Shown one piece after another: positions 46,278-57,291 of a stretch of 64,000 nucleotides of DNA. Each line of letters starts with the position of its first letter. Position 1 is the first letter of the stretch. The notes beneath the pieces are model-generated. The model did not search any database. It saw only the letters and a program-made list of their open reading frames with translations, and had not been told where the DNA came from. This DNA is from Odontesthes bonariensis (taxonomy: Eukaryota; Chordata; Actinopteri; Atheriniformes; Atherinopsidae): assembly GCF_027942865.1 (NCBI RefSeq), contig NC_134524.1:19087536-19151535 (forward strand), in the 5' to 3' direction. Both the position numbers and the translations under genes were made by a program.

Positions 46278-48218
46278 TTAGTCAATCACTTTGCAGCTTT
46301 AGATGAGAAAGGTTTGTGGAAGAGAAGCATCCTGGTGTTTTATAAGCCTGTGTTACTGCTGAGGAGACGGAAATCTGTCATAAAGCAGAGTGAAAACACA
46401 GAGAAACATCTCACAATGTTCCATTTAAAAAGGACAGTGTCAGTTTATTTGGTACAAAGAGCTAACAAGTCCTGTTTGATAAAGTAGTTTTGATATAAAT
46501 CCTACCTCTATGTTTGATCACCATCACTTTAATCACCACTGTTACAAAATAGGCTCTCATTTCTACTATCTGTACCAACATCCAGAGGATTATTATCAAA
46601 ACCACAATCAGGCTGAAACAAAGGAAAACATATGAACAACTACTGCCTATGTGCACTGAAATTCAGCTGCTAGTCACAATTTTCTTTCCAAAATTCTCTC
46701 CAAGTAGACGGTGAAGATGTCGTTTATCTGTTTCACTCGCCTGCTGAATGTGTTAAGAACTGACCAAAGCAAAAATCAGGAAGGAATTTTCTGATCTGAG
46801 ACATTATTGAGCTGCTATGCATTATGAGTCATTTGTAGCTTAAACAATAATAGCTGAAGAAGATAAGACAATACTAAAGACCACAACACAAACCTGACAG
46901 CAGCTTTATCCCACTGCAGCTGGGTCGTAGAGCAGACATAATGAACACGTAAACAACTGAAGCTTTGCATGGAGAAGTACCGGAATGTCAAATAACTTGT
47001 CCGAGCAGTTAAGAGGTGAGGAGGACGGTTTAACTTTCAGCTAACCTTTCTGATTGGAGGATTGTTTGTGGTGAGATTGCTTGTGGTATAATCAGAGTAA
47101 GCTACTAATGAGTGGAACAACCCGTGAGAGACAATGTGTCCTGTTTTTTTGTTTTATTTTTGTTTTTAGAATCTGATCAGAATCAGATTTACTGCTGTCT
47201 CCACTTCTAGTTCATGAGAGTGTTGATTTCTAACAGCTTAACTTTAATCACCTACAGGGGCCTGAGTCACTCTAATAAGCTGTCGATGACAGAATCCATC
47301 CTTTGGGCCATCTTTACATTTTATCCTCATTCAGCACTTATTACATCATAAAATCAAGCTGTGAAAGCTTCAACAAATCAGAAGCTATTTGCAAAGTTGT
47401 AAAAAAAATACTGAAGTTTATTGAGACAACAGAAAAGACAACTTTGTTCAAATTACTCTGACAGCTACATTATGTCATACATGAGCTGCCTGGGATTAAA
47501 GAAAAGACACTTAATCTGTGTTTGAATATATGAAATATTTTCACAGAGCTACAGTTTGCTGTGAGAAGTGGTCAACTGTGAATTACTACATTAGAACTCC
47601 TGTTTTATTATGGAACGTGGACTTTTCTGCAGGAAGGATGTTTTCAGCAAGCTGTATTCAGTGGATTCAGTGAGAGATAAGAAAACACATGCAGGATGAA
47701 TGTGGAAGAAGAAAACAAGCTGAACCGTGAATTGTCAGATCAAAGATCACCACAGCAGCACAGAAAAGAAGATGTGTTACTTCCTTCAAACTGTGAAGAA
47801 CTGAGAACTATCCATCACATCATAAAAAGACGTAACTTTATAGGTTTATACGATGGTACGAGACCAGAGATTATTTGATTCTCAGTTGGACAGACGGATT
47901 TCTGCACCACACAACACCTTAAATGTTTCAAAAGTGAAACCATCTCACAGGTTTAGTCATGTCTGAAGTACAACAACAACTCAGAGAGCAAGGAAGGAAT
48001 GGCAAATATTGGGCGTGTGCCTTAGCTCAGGCACAATGTTGGTTGTACATACTGTGAAGGTAACACGTCCAACCTACATTTGATCAACTAGTGTTATGTT
48101 AAGAGAATCAATAAGAGTTCTTTCAGACATAATTTGTCAGAAAAACCTCTGTAGAAGTAGTATAAAGACTCCCATCTTCCAGTTCTCAGTGTGTCTGCTC
48201 CTCTCTGTCTCCTCAGCA

Positions 48219-48830
48219 TCAGTGTTTGTGGTGAGTGTGACACAGAGCTCCTGTCAGGTAGAGGAGAACCACAACATCACACTGGAGTGGACGTTCCCAA
48301 CCAAACCTGACAGCTCCTCGAGCTCCTGTTTTAACCTTTTGTTACAAGTATGCCAATCCCTGTATTTGTTCCTGCAACACGATGCTGTGGAGGTGTCAGA
48401 GCCTCAGCATGAACAGTTTGCAGGACGAGTTCACAGTGACAAAGACGTCCTCAGAGAAGGACTAAACACGTGACCAGGACTCTGCGGCTTATGTGTGTGG
48501 AGTGAGGACAGATGGTGGATTCAGTGTCCCTGGTGAGGTGATTTGGTAGAACCTTTTCTCAAACTGATTTTAGCAGCCTTTTAATGAAAATAATTCTTCT
48601 TAAATATCTGTTTGGATGTGTTTGTTCATGAAATATTTTGACTTCACATGAAACAAACAGATGTGTTTGGTCTCTTCACAGCAGAGCAGAATTAGCCTGA
48701 ACCTGAGACACCAAACAGCAGTTCCAAGAAGAATCGGGCTACATGTTGGGCTGACACTGACAGCAGCAAATGTGTTCTTGTTCTGTGGTTTTTACTTCTT
48801 CGCTTTTTCTCTAATTCAAAACAAATGACG
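48219..48830 (+). pseudogene. Type 2 Ig gene relic in opposite orientation
   Basis: After the acceptor TGTCTCCTCAG the exon begins CATCAGTGTTTGTGGTGAGTGTGAC, the same start as the minus-strand type 2 Ig exons, and reads SVFVVSVTQSSCQVEENHN and later QFAGRVHSDKDVLREG. About 15 bases are then missing where RIRLHVSGL is expected, and a stop follows (TGA at 48472-48474). The F-strand area survives only in another frame. A second block at about 48685-48830, after TCTTCACAG, reads a membrane-like segment (LHVGLTLTAANVFLFCGFYF) but not in the phase of the first exon. It is a decayed copy facing gene C tail to tail. No leader exon was found upstream. Confidence 0.78.
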
Positions 48831-48850
48831 GCTCGTCAAGACAAGTCTTG

Positions 48851-48875
48851 ATTTTTTTTTTTTTTTTTTTTTTTA
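48851..48875. repeat. Poly(T) tract
   Basis: A run of about 24 T after TCTTGA, just downstream of the plus-strand Ig relic. This could be the reverse of an old poly(A) insertion or simple slippage. Confidence 0.8.
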
Positions 48876-50004
48876 CTGCAGACAGAAAGCACTCGTCTCT
48901 TCCTTTTGCATACTTTATTCAGTGAGCGACTGTAATTCACAACTGAAATACAAAATAGTGGCTTTAAAGTAGGAAACAGTGTTATTCCTGTTTGAAGCAG
49001 AATTCAACATGTTCCCCAGTATTAGGGAACATGAAATGGGATCAAACCATAGTAAAAGCAGTTAGTTTTATACAGCTGATGATCTGTAGTTGCTCTAATA
49101 ATCCAGATGCTTCAAATGAAAAGGAGCCTGTATAGTTAAATCTGGAAGATTTAAATGATTAACCAAAGCACTCATATCAGTCAATCTGTTGTATCCCTTT
49201 TGAATGTAAAGTTTCAGATATTTTTAAAGGGCACCTGGTCAAATTTGATGACGTCTAAAGCTGTTCACTTTACTGACGTCATGCTGCCAAGCATGTCTAA
49301 AACCTGTTTACATGTAGCTGCTCTGTGCAACGTGTCTCCTCTTTTTATATTCTTTGTTTAATGCTTTGACATTAATGCTTATAGTATTGTTTTCATATTT
49401 ATGTCCAGTCTGCATGGAAGTTTATTCAAGCAAATGCTTGTAGGTTGATCCAGCGTACCATCTGACCCAGTTTACAGAGAAGCCTGCAGAGAAGAAAAGC
49501 AAGGACAGAGGGAAGAGAAAAGGTGTTGTAGGTTTGGTTGGCCTTTAAAATTTTTGCTTTATCTTGTCAAACGTTCAATTTAACTTTAATGTCTTCAGTG
49601 TAAACAACTGTACTGATGTGCACAAGTGTTAGAAACATGTTCCTGAGATCAAGTTAAACACCAGATGGATATGATTCTAAATGTGTTTCAGCTCCAGATC
49701 TACATCTGACTCCAGCTGTTCATCGGGAAATCTGCATCTTCTGTACGTCTTCACTTCTCTGCTTTTCATTTTCACACAAATTAAATCCACATTACAAAAC
49801 AGAATCAAGAATCAGAATTCTTTATTGTCATTATACAAGGTAACATAATTTTCTTCAGACTCACAGCTTAAAGGCACACTTAAAACTTTTACTTAGTAAA
49901 AAACTGTACATGTAAAATAGGATAAAAAGTTATAAAGAGGAATAAAGTGCACTTAGTGCAAAACAGACACAGAATCATTAAATGTTTTTTTTTGTTTGTT
50001 TTTT
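48876..50004. other. Spacer downstream of gene C
   Basis: From about 49240 (GATGACGTCTAAAGC) to 50000 the DNA matches 56367-57200 and, in part, 37905-40000. It includes the empty site of the solo LTR near 49480 and a repeat-like AGAATCAGAATTCTTTATTGTCATTATACAAGGTAA at about 49808-49845, shared by all three copies. No gene was recognised. Confidence 0.6.
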
Positions 50005-51293
50005 TTACACAAGTGGACCTCCGGCCCTGAAGACAGATGCTGAAGGAAAAGTCTTTGTGTCCATTAATTTGCAGCTCGGGTTTTTTAACTGATGGTCAAA
50101 GGATTCACTCTGATGATAGAGTGGCTGCTGAAGGGTTGTTTCTTTAACACGTTCAGAAGCTGATTTTCTCTTATTTATATTCTTTCTAACATCAATAACA
50201 AAACATATAGCAATGATAACCAGAGGGAGTACTAATGTTGCTCCAAGTCCCACTCTAACATACAGGAAGGGATTCTCCCCTCTCTCTGGTTGAGGTCTTT
50301 TAGTTGGTCTCTGAGGTTGGAGCTCATCTGCAGCTTCTGTGGTAAACATAATAATTTTAGATTGATTTATTTTTTTATATTTTATTATCCAAAATCAAAA
50401 CATGGAAAAATTATTTTTGTAAATATGTTCTGCACATTGTATGTAGATGTAGACAATATACAGATGTACAATAATCCAGCTCTGCAGTTAAACTACATTA
50501 TCTTGTTCAACAGTTCAATACGAGAACATTACAAACAATCATTTAAATGTAAAAAAAAAAAAAGAGGGGAAAGTCGGCTTCTACTGAGTCAACTTACCAG
50601 TGATGTTGAGCTGACAGCTGGCAGAGCCCCATCCATACTCTGTGTTCACCTGACATGTGTACAGACCGGAGTCCTCAGTTCTGAGTCCGGACACATGAAG
50701 TCTGATTCGTCCTCCTCTGAGGGCATCTTTGTCATTCTGGACTCGACCTATAAACTGTTTATCTTGATACAATGAGGCCTCAACACCCTTAAATACATGA
50801 AACAAGACTGAAAGCCTGTCATGAGTTGTAAGTTCACAGTAGATGAAAAGAGAGTTGGAGGAGCTGTCAGGTTCAGTTGTGAACGTCCACTCCAGTGTGA
50901 TGTTGTGGTTCTCCTCGGCCTGATAGGAGCTCTGTGTCACATTCACCACAAACACTGATGCTGAGGAGACAGAGAGATATTACTGTGATTTCTACAGTGG
51001 TGGAAAGTAACTGAGTACATTTGATTAAGCCATTCTCTTACTTTAAGTGAGTAACTGGCCACCGGTTTTTAATTAAACCGCCACTTTCTAAATAATAAAA
51101 CTATTAGTCAATTATTCAGTTTGCCCAAAAATCTTGTTTTGTCCTTCTAACTAAATGTGCTAAGGGATCAGAAGTTTCCATGATCTCAGTTCTGTCTGAA
51201 CTCTTGTTTAAGTCAAAGTAAATTGAGTAAATCTGTAAACTGACCACAGACGCATGAGTTGAGGATGAGGAGCAGCAGGATCCTGAAGATCAT
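50005..51293 (-). CDS. Type 2 immunoglobulin V-like receptor, copy C (intact)
   Basis: Coding exons on the minus strand: 51245-51293 leader, 50598-50960 Ig, 50005-50336 stalk, membrane and tail. Both junctions are phase 1 and the sum is 247 codons. The leader is MIFRILLLLILNSCVC. The Ig domain (17-137) starts SVFVVNVTQSSYQAEENHN, has TEDSGLYTC in the F strand and RIRLHVSGL before it. The B-strand position that normally holds cysteine reads ITLEW. Cysteines are in FIYC, YTC and ASC. Several N-x-T glycosylation sites are visible. A Pro/Arg-rich stalk (138-158) leads to a membrane segment at about 160-186. The 60-residue tail is basic at first, has one tyrosine (PLYHQ) and no ITIM. It is a type I membrane protein, probably an immune receptor or ligand of the V-set class. 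This is the most complete type 2 copy. Confidence 0.82.
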
Positions 51294-51645
51294 CTTCTCC
51301 CTGTGAGAAGACACAGAGGGGAAGAGTGATGAACACATGAGGTCAGAGTTCAGTCATTACAGGGAGAAGAAGGAAAATCTACAGTCTGACTTCATTCAGT
51401 CATCACAACATCTGGTCCTCTTCATCTTCCTGGTTATTACACCCCACTGAGCAAAGACCTTTCTGACTGAACTATATGAACTACAACCACTGCAGTGGAA
51501 GCAGTCACAGTGAAAACCTGCTGTTTGGTCTCTGCAAACATGCAGGACAAGATTAATAACACAAGGGGGCGCTGTTTACCTGACAAACATTTCTCTGATG
51601 TTCACGTCTCACTCTCGAAGTTAGGACAGAAAAACTCAGAGGTAA

Positions 51646-51786
51646 ACATAGGGTACACCATGGACAGGTCGCCAGTCCATCACAGGGCCAGACGAGACAC
51701 ACAGTCGTGCACGTTCACACTCACTCCTATTGACAATTTAGAGTTACCAAGTAACCTGACATGTCTCTGAACGGAAGGAGGAAGCC
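51646..51786 (-). mobile_element. L2-like LINE 3' fragment, inverted
   Basis: The reverse complement reads GGCTTCCTCC..TCTAAATTG..GGCCCTGTGATGGACTGGCGACCTGTCCATGGTGTACCC, the middle of the same repeat found at 2187-2432 and 26614-26795. It lies in the intron between the probable 5' exon and the leader exon of gene C. Copy B lacks it. Confidence 0.75.
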
Positions 51787-52355
51787 ATAGAAACATGCAA
51801 ATCTTCAGATGAAATGCAAATGTACATGCAGAGCATGCTCATCCTCAGACAAAATAGAATATTAGAAAAAGAGACATAAAAAGACTTTCTAACATTTAAA
51901 CATTACTGGATTAAATAAATATAATAATAATCTGTAATGACAGCATGCAAAACTCAGAAGAGAGACACACCTATCGTTCAATACATTATAAAACGCTTGA
52001 ACTAAAACACAGCAGCAGTTTGCGTACAGGAGCAAAACTAAAAGGTAAAACTGGACTGGACTAAATGAGAACGATATGTCACAGATCCGATAAACAGAAA
52101 TAAAAAGACGCAACAAAGACAGGAAGTATCCTGCTATCTTTCTACTCTCTCGACTAATGCGATGATAATAATGCAAACTGCATATATTCTTATAACATGT
52201 AAACACAGAGGATATTACACTGCATTAACAAAAATGAAAGCAACTAAAAATGTTGTACAGCGATTTTAAAGCTACTCCTAAACAACAACAAAAACACACA
52301 CAGAGGAAACGTCAAAAATCCAACAATAAAAGGGAACAGAAGGCAAAATACTTAC

Positions 52356-52460
52356 GATAGACCACTTAGTCTTATAGGCTCGTGAGATGCTTTCCTCTGG
52401 GTTCTCATGAGCTGTGATCCGCTTTCTCAGTCTTTGTTTTTCAAATACGGTCGAGTGGCT
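52356..52460 (-). promoter_or_regulatory. Probable 5' exon of gene C
   Basis: On the minus strand a segment ending GACTAAGTGGTCTATC is followed by a strong donor GTAAGT (52355-52350). The same segment with the same donor lies upstream of gene B (59078) and stranded at 32304. The leader exons have a matching acceptor (TTCTCACAG) ten bases before their ATG. If spliced to the leader exon, an ATG in this exon (minus, about 52408) would be in frame in copy C and add 20 residues ahead of the hydrophobic leader. In copy B the equivalent ATG is out of frame. The start of the exon is not defined. Confidence 0.5.
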
Positions 52461-53247
52461 GGGGGTGGTGCTTTCCCAGTTCGGGTTTGTTTATCACTCT
52501 ATAACCGTTTCGGTTTCGACGTGACACCAGTTCTTGTTTTTTAGTTTATTTTCTGTTTTCATCAGATATATGTTCGATGTGACTGATCTGTAAAGAAATT
52601 AAATAAATACCCGTCTTCTTGCTGTGCGAAGTTTATAGACTTTAATTGGTGTTCTTCTATTCTTTGGTGTTCCAGATATTGATCAGTAAGAGAAACATAC
52701 AGTTGACTGAGTTTAATTCTTTGATTCCCTTTCAAAGAAGCAGCAGAGTGCTTTATTTTCTCTCAGGTGGTAAATATCAGTGATGTGTCTGATGCATATT
52801 AGTTTCAGTTTTTCTGCACATCGGCTCATAAGAGACTTCTTTTGTTACAGCTTGGCTTCAACCACCTTCAGTGATCTGAGTCAGAATTAGAAGTATTTTC
52901 TGAACATGTTTGTTAAACTGCAGCTGACCCCCCTTTCTGTGTATGATGCCAATCCATTTGTTAATGACCTTAAATCAAAATGTGTTTTACAGCTTTTTGA
53001 AATTCTGCAGTGCACCAGAAACTAAACTTGCAGGTAAGCAAGTGGAGCTGTGAGACCGGATGTGGAGGCTGTGGTTCAGCTGGTTAAACAGACACGAAAG
53101 TAAAGTCAAACAAAATGTGGGCGACTCTTCTCTGTACATAAAGGTGTGTTTAAAATTCAATAGACTGCTATCTATGGGCACATCATGTAACAACAAGTCA
53201 CTGTAATAGGAGAGCGGTCTGGATTGCATACTTCCCTGAAGTTTAGC

Positions 53248-53281
53248 TGAGGCATGCAGAGGTGTTCCTCTGCATGCCTCA
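53248..53281. repeat. Perfect 15-base hairpin
   Basis: TGAGGCATGCAGAGG at 53248-53262, loop TGTT, then CCTCTGCATGCCTCA at 53267-53281. The copy in spacer A near 34800 has the same left arm but an imperfect right arm (CCTACGCATTCATC). It marks the exact place where spacer A has its extra 1.6 kb. Confidence 0.9.
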
Positions 53282-54358
53282 TCATGTCATAACAATCTAC
53301 AATGTAGCCCAAACAGCTACTGATAAGCCTGAGGACAAAATCCTATATGTTCACTAAAAGCACAGAGTTTAATCTTATTAATAATTTTATTTCATGTTTC
53401 CAGCTTCGTTGGAGGCTGAGAAATTAAAGTTTTCCTGAAAAACATCGGAGTTTCAAAAGCATTTTTAGGACAGACAAAAAGAGCTCAAAAGATCCACATC
53501 AATACATGAGAAGACAGAATAATGCATGCTGCAGATTGATACATTTCATGGACTCATGGATGAAGAGCAGTTGTCTATCAGTCGTAGAGTCTGTGTTTAA
53601 ACGCCTTCTTCGAAGTGTCCATGGGAAGATGCTGAACATCAAATCGTGTGTTCATCAGTGTGTGAATGTGTGTATGACAGAAAAAGCCACTGCATGGCAG
53701 AGTGGGTGTGGGTTATGTGTGAAAGGGTGACTGCGGCCTCCTGTGAAAGGTTTTGTGTGGTCATCAAATTAGAAGAACAATAGCAGGACATTTACCTTCC
53801 AACTCATGAGCTGGTAAGACATCAGCATTCCATCGTTTGGTGTTTCTGCTGCACACAGCTGTCAGTGCCAACACAAGAAGGGATGTTGCGGTTGTGTGTT
53901 GCTTATGGGAGCTCAGTCAGGTTTTACACAATAATCCATCCACTGTGACTCTTATGATATTCACACTATTGAAAATCCTGCAAGAACCCTCACTTCTCAT
54001 TATTTTCTTCAGTGATGTGTTTGTGTAAGTTGGAAGTTACTCAAGAGAAGTAAAGACAAAAATACTCAACCATCCAAAACCATCCATCAGCCAGGTTAAA
54101 CATGGCATGTGCAAACAAACACAAGTCAGTTAGCTGCTCTCCGTGGCACTGAGTTATGTGCTTCTTATGTCCCATAAAGGATGCAGTGAATGTGTTCCAG
54201 GGGGGTTAAAGCAGTTACCCATTCAAAGTGAGTAAGTGATGCATCTGCAACAAACTGCTGCCTCGTTCCCTCTGTTATGACCTCTGGAAGCAGTAAAAAC
54301 TATCAAAAGTAAAAACAAAAAATATATAAATAGTTTATGAAGGATGAAATTAACTGAC

Positions 54359-54469
54359 CTTCATGTAGCAGTGCAGTCACTTCATTTTGTTTCTTTTCGT
54401 CTGTGACAGCTACATCACAGTAGATGTACTGCAAACTGCTTAGTGAGGAGAAACTTCTCTGGTCTTCTT
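54359..54469 (-). pseudogene. Orphan exon candidate, second copy
   Basis: Same 111-base exon-like block as at 35896-36006, with the same acceptor and donor and one clear residue change (LLHEG for LLQEG). The reading frame and the YIYCDV motif are kept. No partner exons were recognised within the spacer. Confidence 0.4.
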
Positions 54470-56332
54470 CTGTGGTATTCTGAGTGATGAGTATAAAGAG
54501 CAGTCGAGTTTGCAAACAAGAGGAAACACAGGAAATTTTGACTAAAGGGATTTTTGATTTCTAAAAAGGTAATCTGATGATGTCACCTTCGTCTGCCTGA
54601 TAAGGAGGCTGACAAACTTCCCTGCAGGGTAAAGAATTATGCATGTGTAGCTTAAATGTGCTGAATGTGCTCACATAATGGGGAAAGTCAGACTTAAAAA
54701 CAGAAGGATTCACTTCATCTTTCATCTGACAAAAAAAGGCCACAGGGTGGACGATTATGAGAGGGACGAGTGTGCAGTGTGGTTTGACTAGCAAAAATAT
54801 TTCAGTCAGTGTTCATTTGTTGTATGCGTGTGCGTGTTTCTATTTGTTGTATGTCAGCTGTTTCCAGTTGGTCTGTGTCATACCTTGAGTGGTTGTACTA
54901 GGTTGTACTGTTTGGTTTGTCACACAGTTTTGTTCTGTATTGCTTCATTAGCCTTACATTTAACATGCTTATTTTTGTTTTATCTATAAGTCAGCCGAAT
55001 GTGCCACCTTCGCATAAAGAATGTTCTGATATCTGTTTATGGTTTGTTTGGTTAATGAGCTTCTAGCACCACCATCTGGCCAAATGCTGCAATTTCATCA
55101 GGTGAACACTGCAAGCAAAAGTGTTGCAGAAAATATTCGCTTGTTTTTGGTGAAAGAAAATGAGTAGCTATGTCCAATTTCTTCTTCTTCCTTTTTTACC
55201 ATTGCAGTTTTCTACTTTTGCTCATGTGATTGTGTCGGTTCACCACCTACACTTTCTGTTCACTCCTGTCAGTCACACGTAGCCTACAGATCCAGACCAG
55301 GACTGAGATTCCATCAGTCATGCATCCATCCATTCTCCAAACCCAGTTGATCCAATTCAGGGTCATGGGGAAGAAGCTCCAGTTATTACTTCAGAAGATG
55401 TGATTAAAGTGGAAAACTTTACAACTTCCAGTGTCTTCCCGCCTCTTCTCTTCTCAGGTAACTTAATTTTGTTGATGGAGCTTCTTTTCCTATACTTTCT
55501 GAATTAAATGTGACTCCAAATCCATCCTGATAAAATGTAAATCTTTGTGAGCAGAAGTGTGGAGTTGTTGTTCTCTAAAAGGCTTAACATAATATCTTAA
55601 TCTTCAACATGTGTAACAAGCACAACTAACAGAAAAAAAAGCTGAATAAACAGTACATTGTCTGCAGTGTTCTGATTGGGGGCTTCTCCGTCTGCCAAAA
55701 AACTGAAAATGTTCTCTCAGTTGAGCACTTCACTGTCACACCTTTCCTTGTTATTGCCTGGAAGATTGGTCATCAGCATCATATTTACAGGTAATATGAG
55801 TGATGCTTTTCTAATTCCAATCCATTTACAGTACAGGCTGTAATGCAAAATAGAGGAAAAACACCAAATTAGGTGAGCACGTTTGCATAGCACAGTAAGT
55901 TATAAGTTTTAATACAATTCCATCCAGACTTACTTTTATATGTCACCACTTAGTAATAAGCTTTTTCTAAACATAGATGGCTGTGAATCAGTGCAGAGCT
56001 ACAGCAAGTCTGTTTGTATCAATAGAAAGAAAAAAGCATCACTTCTTTTAATCTCAGGGTCTTTAGTAACCGGAATACTTCTCTACATCCTAAAGGATTC
56101 AAAAACATGGTAGGAAAAATATAGATATTAGTTTATTACCAACACAAACATTAATAACGCATCAATGTAACGAAGAGGACACATCACACATAAGTTACAT
56201 TAATGTGTGATAGAACAGCTTATCAGAATTATAACAAAGTAAATAGTGCATACTGTACATGTGATTCGAGATGCTCCTAAATAAACATGACCTCATGTGT
56301 TCATGGCTCTTCACCTCTGTCTCCTCTCACAG

Positions 56333-56378
56333 GGAGAAGATGATCTGCAGGATGCTGCTGATACTTGATGACGTCTAA
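56333..56378 (+). pseudogene. Relic of a type 2 leader exon, second copy
   Basis: CTCTCACAG followed by GGAGAAGATGATCTGCAGGATGCTGCTGATACTTGATGACGTC keeps acceptor and start codon of a type 2 leader exon on the plus strand, then stops after 12 codons. The DNA that follows matches the region downstream of the inverted Ig relic, as if the Ig and membrane exons had been deleted. Confidence 0.6.
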
Positions 56379-57291
56379 AGCTGTTCACTTTACTGACGTC
56401 ATGCTGCCAAGCATGTCTAAAACCTGTCTACATGTAGCTGCTCTGTGCAACGTGTCTCCTCTTTTTATATTCTTTGTTTAATGCTTTGACATTAATGCTT
56501 ATAGCATTGTTTTCATATTTATGGCCAGTCTGCATGGAAGTTTATTCAAGCAAATGCTTATAGGTTGATCCAGCGCACCATCTGACACAGTTTACAGAGA
56601 AGCCTGCAGAGAGGAGAAAAGCAAGGACAGAGGGAAGAGAAAAGGTGTTGTAGGTTTGGCTGGTGGTGGTTCCCATGAGCAGATGGTCTGCTAAGTTGTA
56701 AACTTAATAAACATAGCTACAACTAATTTTACACAATTAAATTAAATTGATCTGATTGCAAAGAAAGAGTTACAGCAAGATAAAGAGAATGTTAATGTCT
56801 TCAGTGTAAACAGCTGTACTGATGTGCACAAGTGTTAGAAACATGTTCCTGAGATCAAGTTAAACACCAGATGGAAATGATTCAAAAATGTGTTTCAGCT
56901 CCAGATCTACATCTGACTCCAGCTGTTCATCGGGAAATCTGCATCTTCTGCACGTCTTCACTTCTCTGCTTTTCATTTTCACACAAATCCACATTACAGA
57001 ACAGAATCAAGAATCAGAATTCTTTACTGTCATTATACAAGGTAAAATAATTTTCTTCAGACTCACAGCTTAAAGGCACACTTAAAACTTTTACTTAGTA
57101 AAAAACTGTACACGTAAAATAGAATAAAAAGGAATAAAGAGGAATAAAGTGCACTTAGTGTGAAACAGACACAGAATCATCAAATAAAATATTTGAAGAC
57201 AGATGCTGAGGGAAGTCTTTGTGTCCGTTAATTTGCAGCTCTGGTTTTTTAACTGTTGGTCAAAGGATTCACTCTGATGATAGAGTGGCTG

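Larger units (their letters stand above)
42030..48010. repeat. Segmental duplication unit X2 (type 1 Ig gene)
   Basis: Second copy of the type 1 unit, matching 26216-31376. It lacks the L2 insertion of X1 but carries its own LINE at 42732-43892. The gene tail is altered near 44845-44870 and an internal segment upstream of the gene is shortened. Confidence 0.85.
52163..57290. repeat. Segmental duplication spacer B
   Basis: Matches 32123-33190 followed by 34781-40003. It lacks the solo LTR, the hAT element and the 1.6-kb block with tandem repeats. It contains the 5' exon of gene C (donor at 52355), a perfect hairpin (53248-53281), the second copy of the orphan tail exon (54359-54469) and the second plus-strand leader relic (56333-56378). 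No complete gene is visible between 52.5 and 57.2 kb. Confidence 0.85.
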
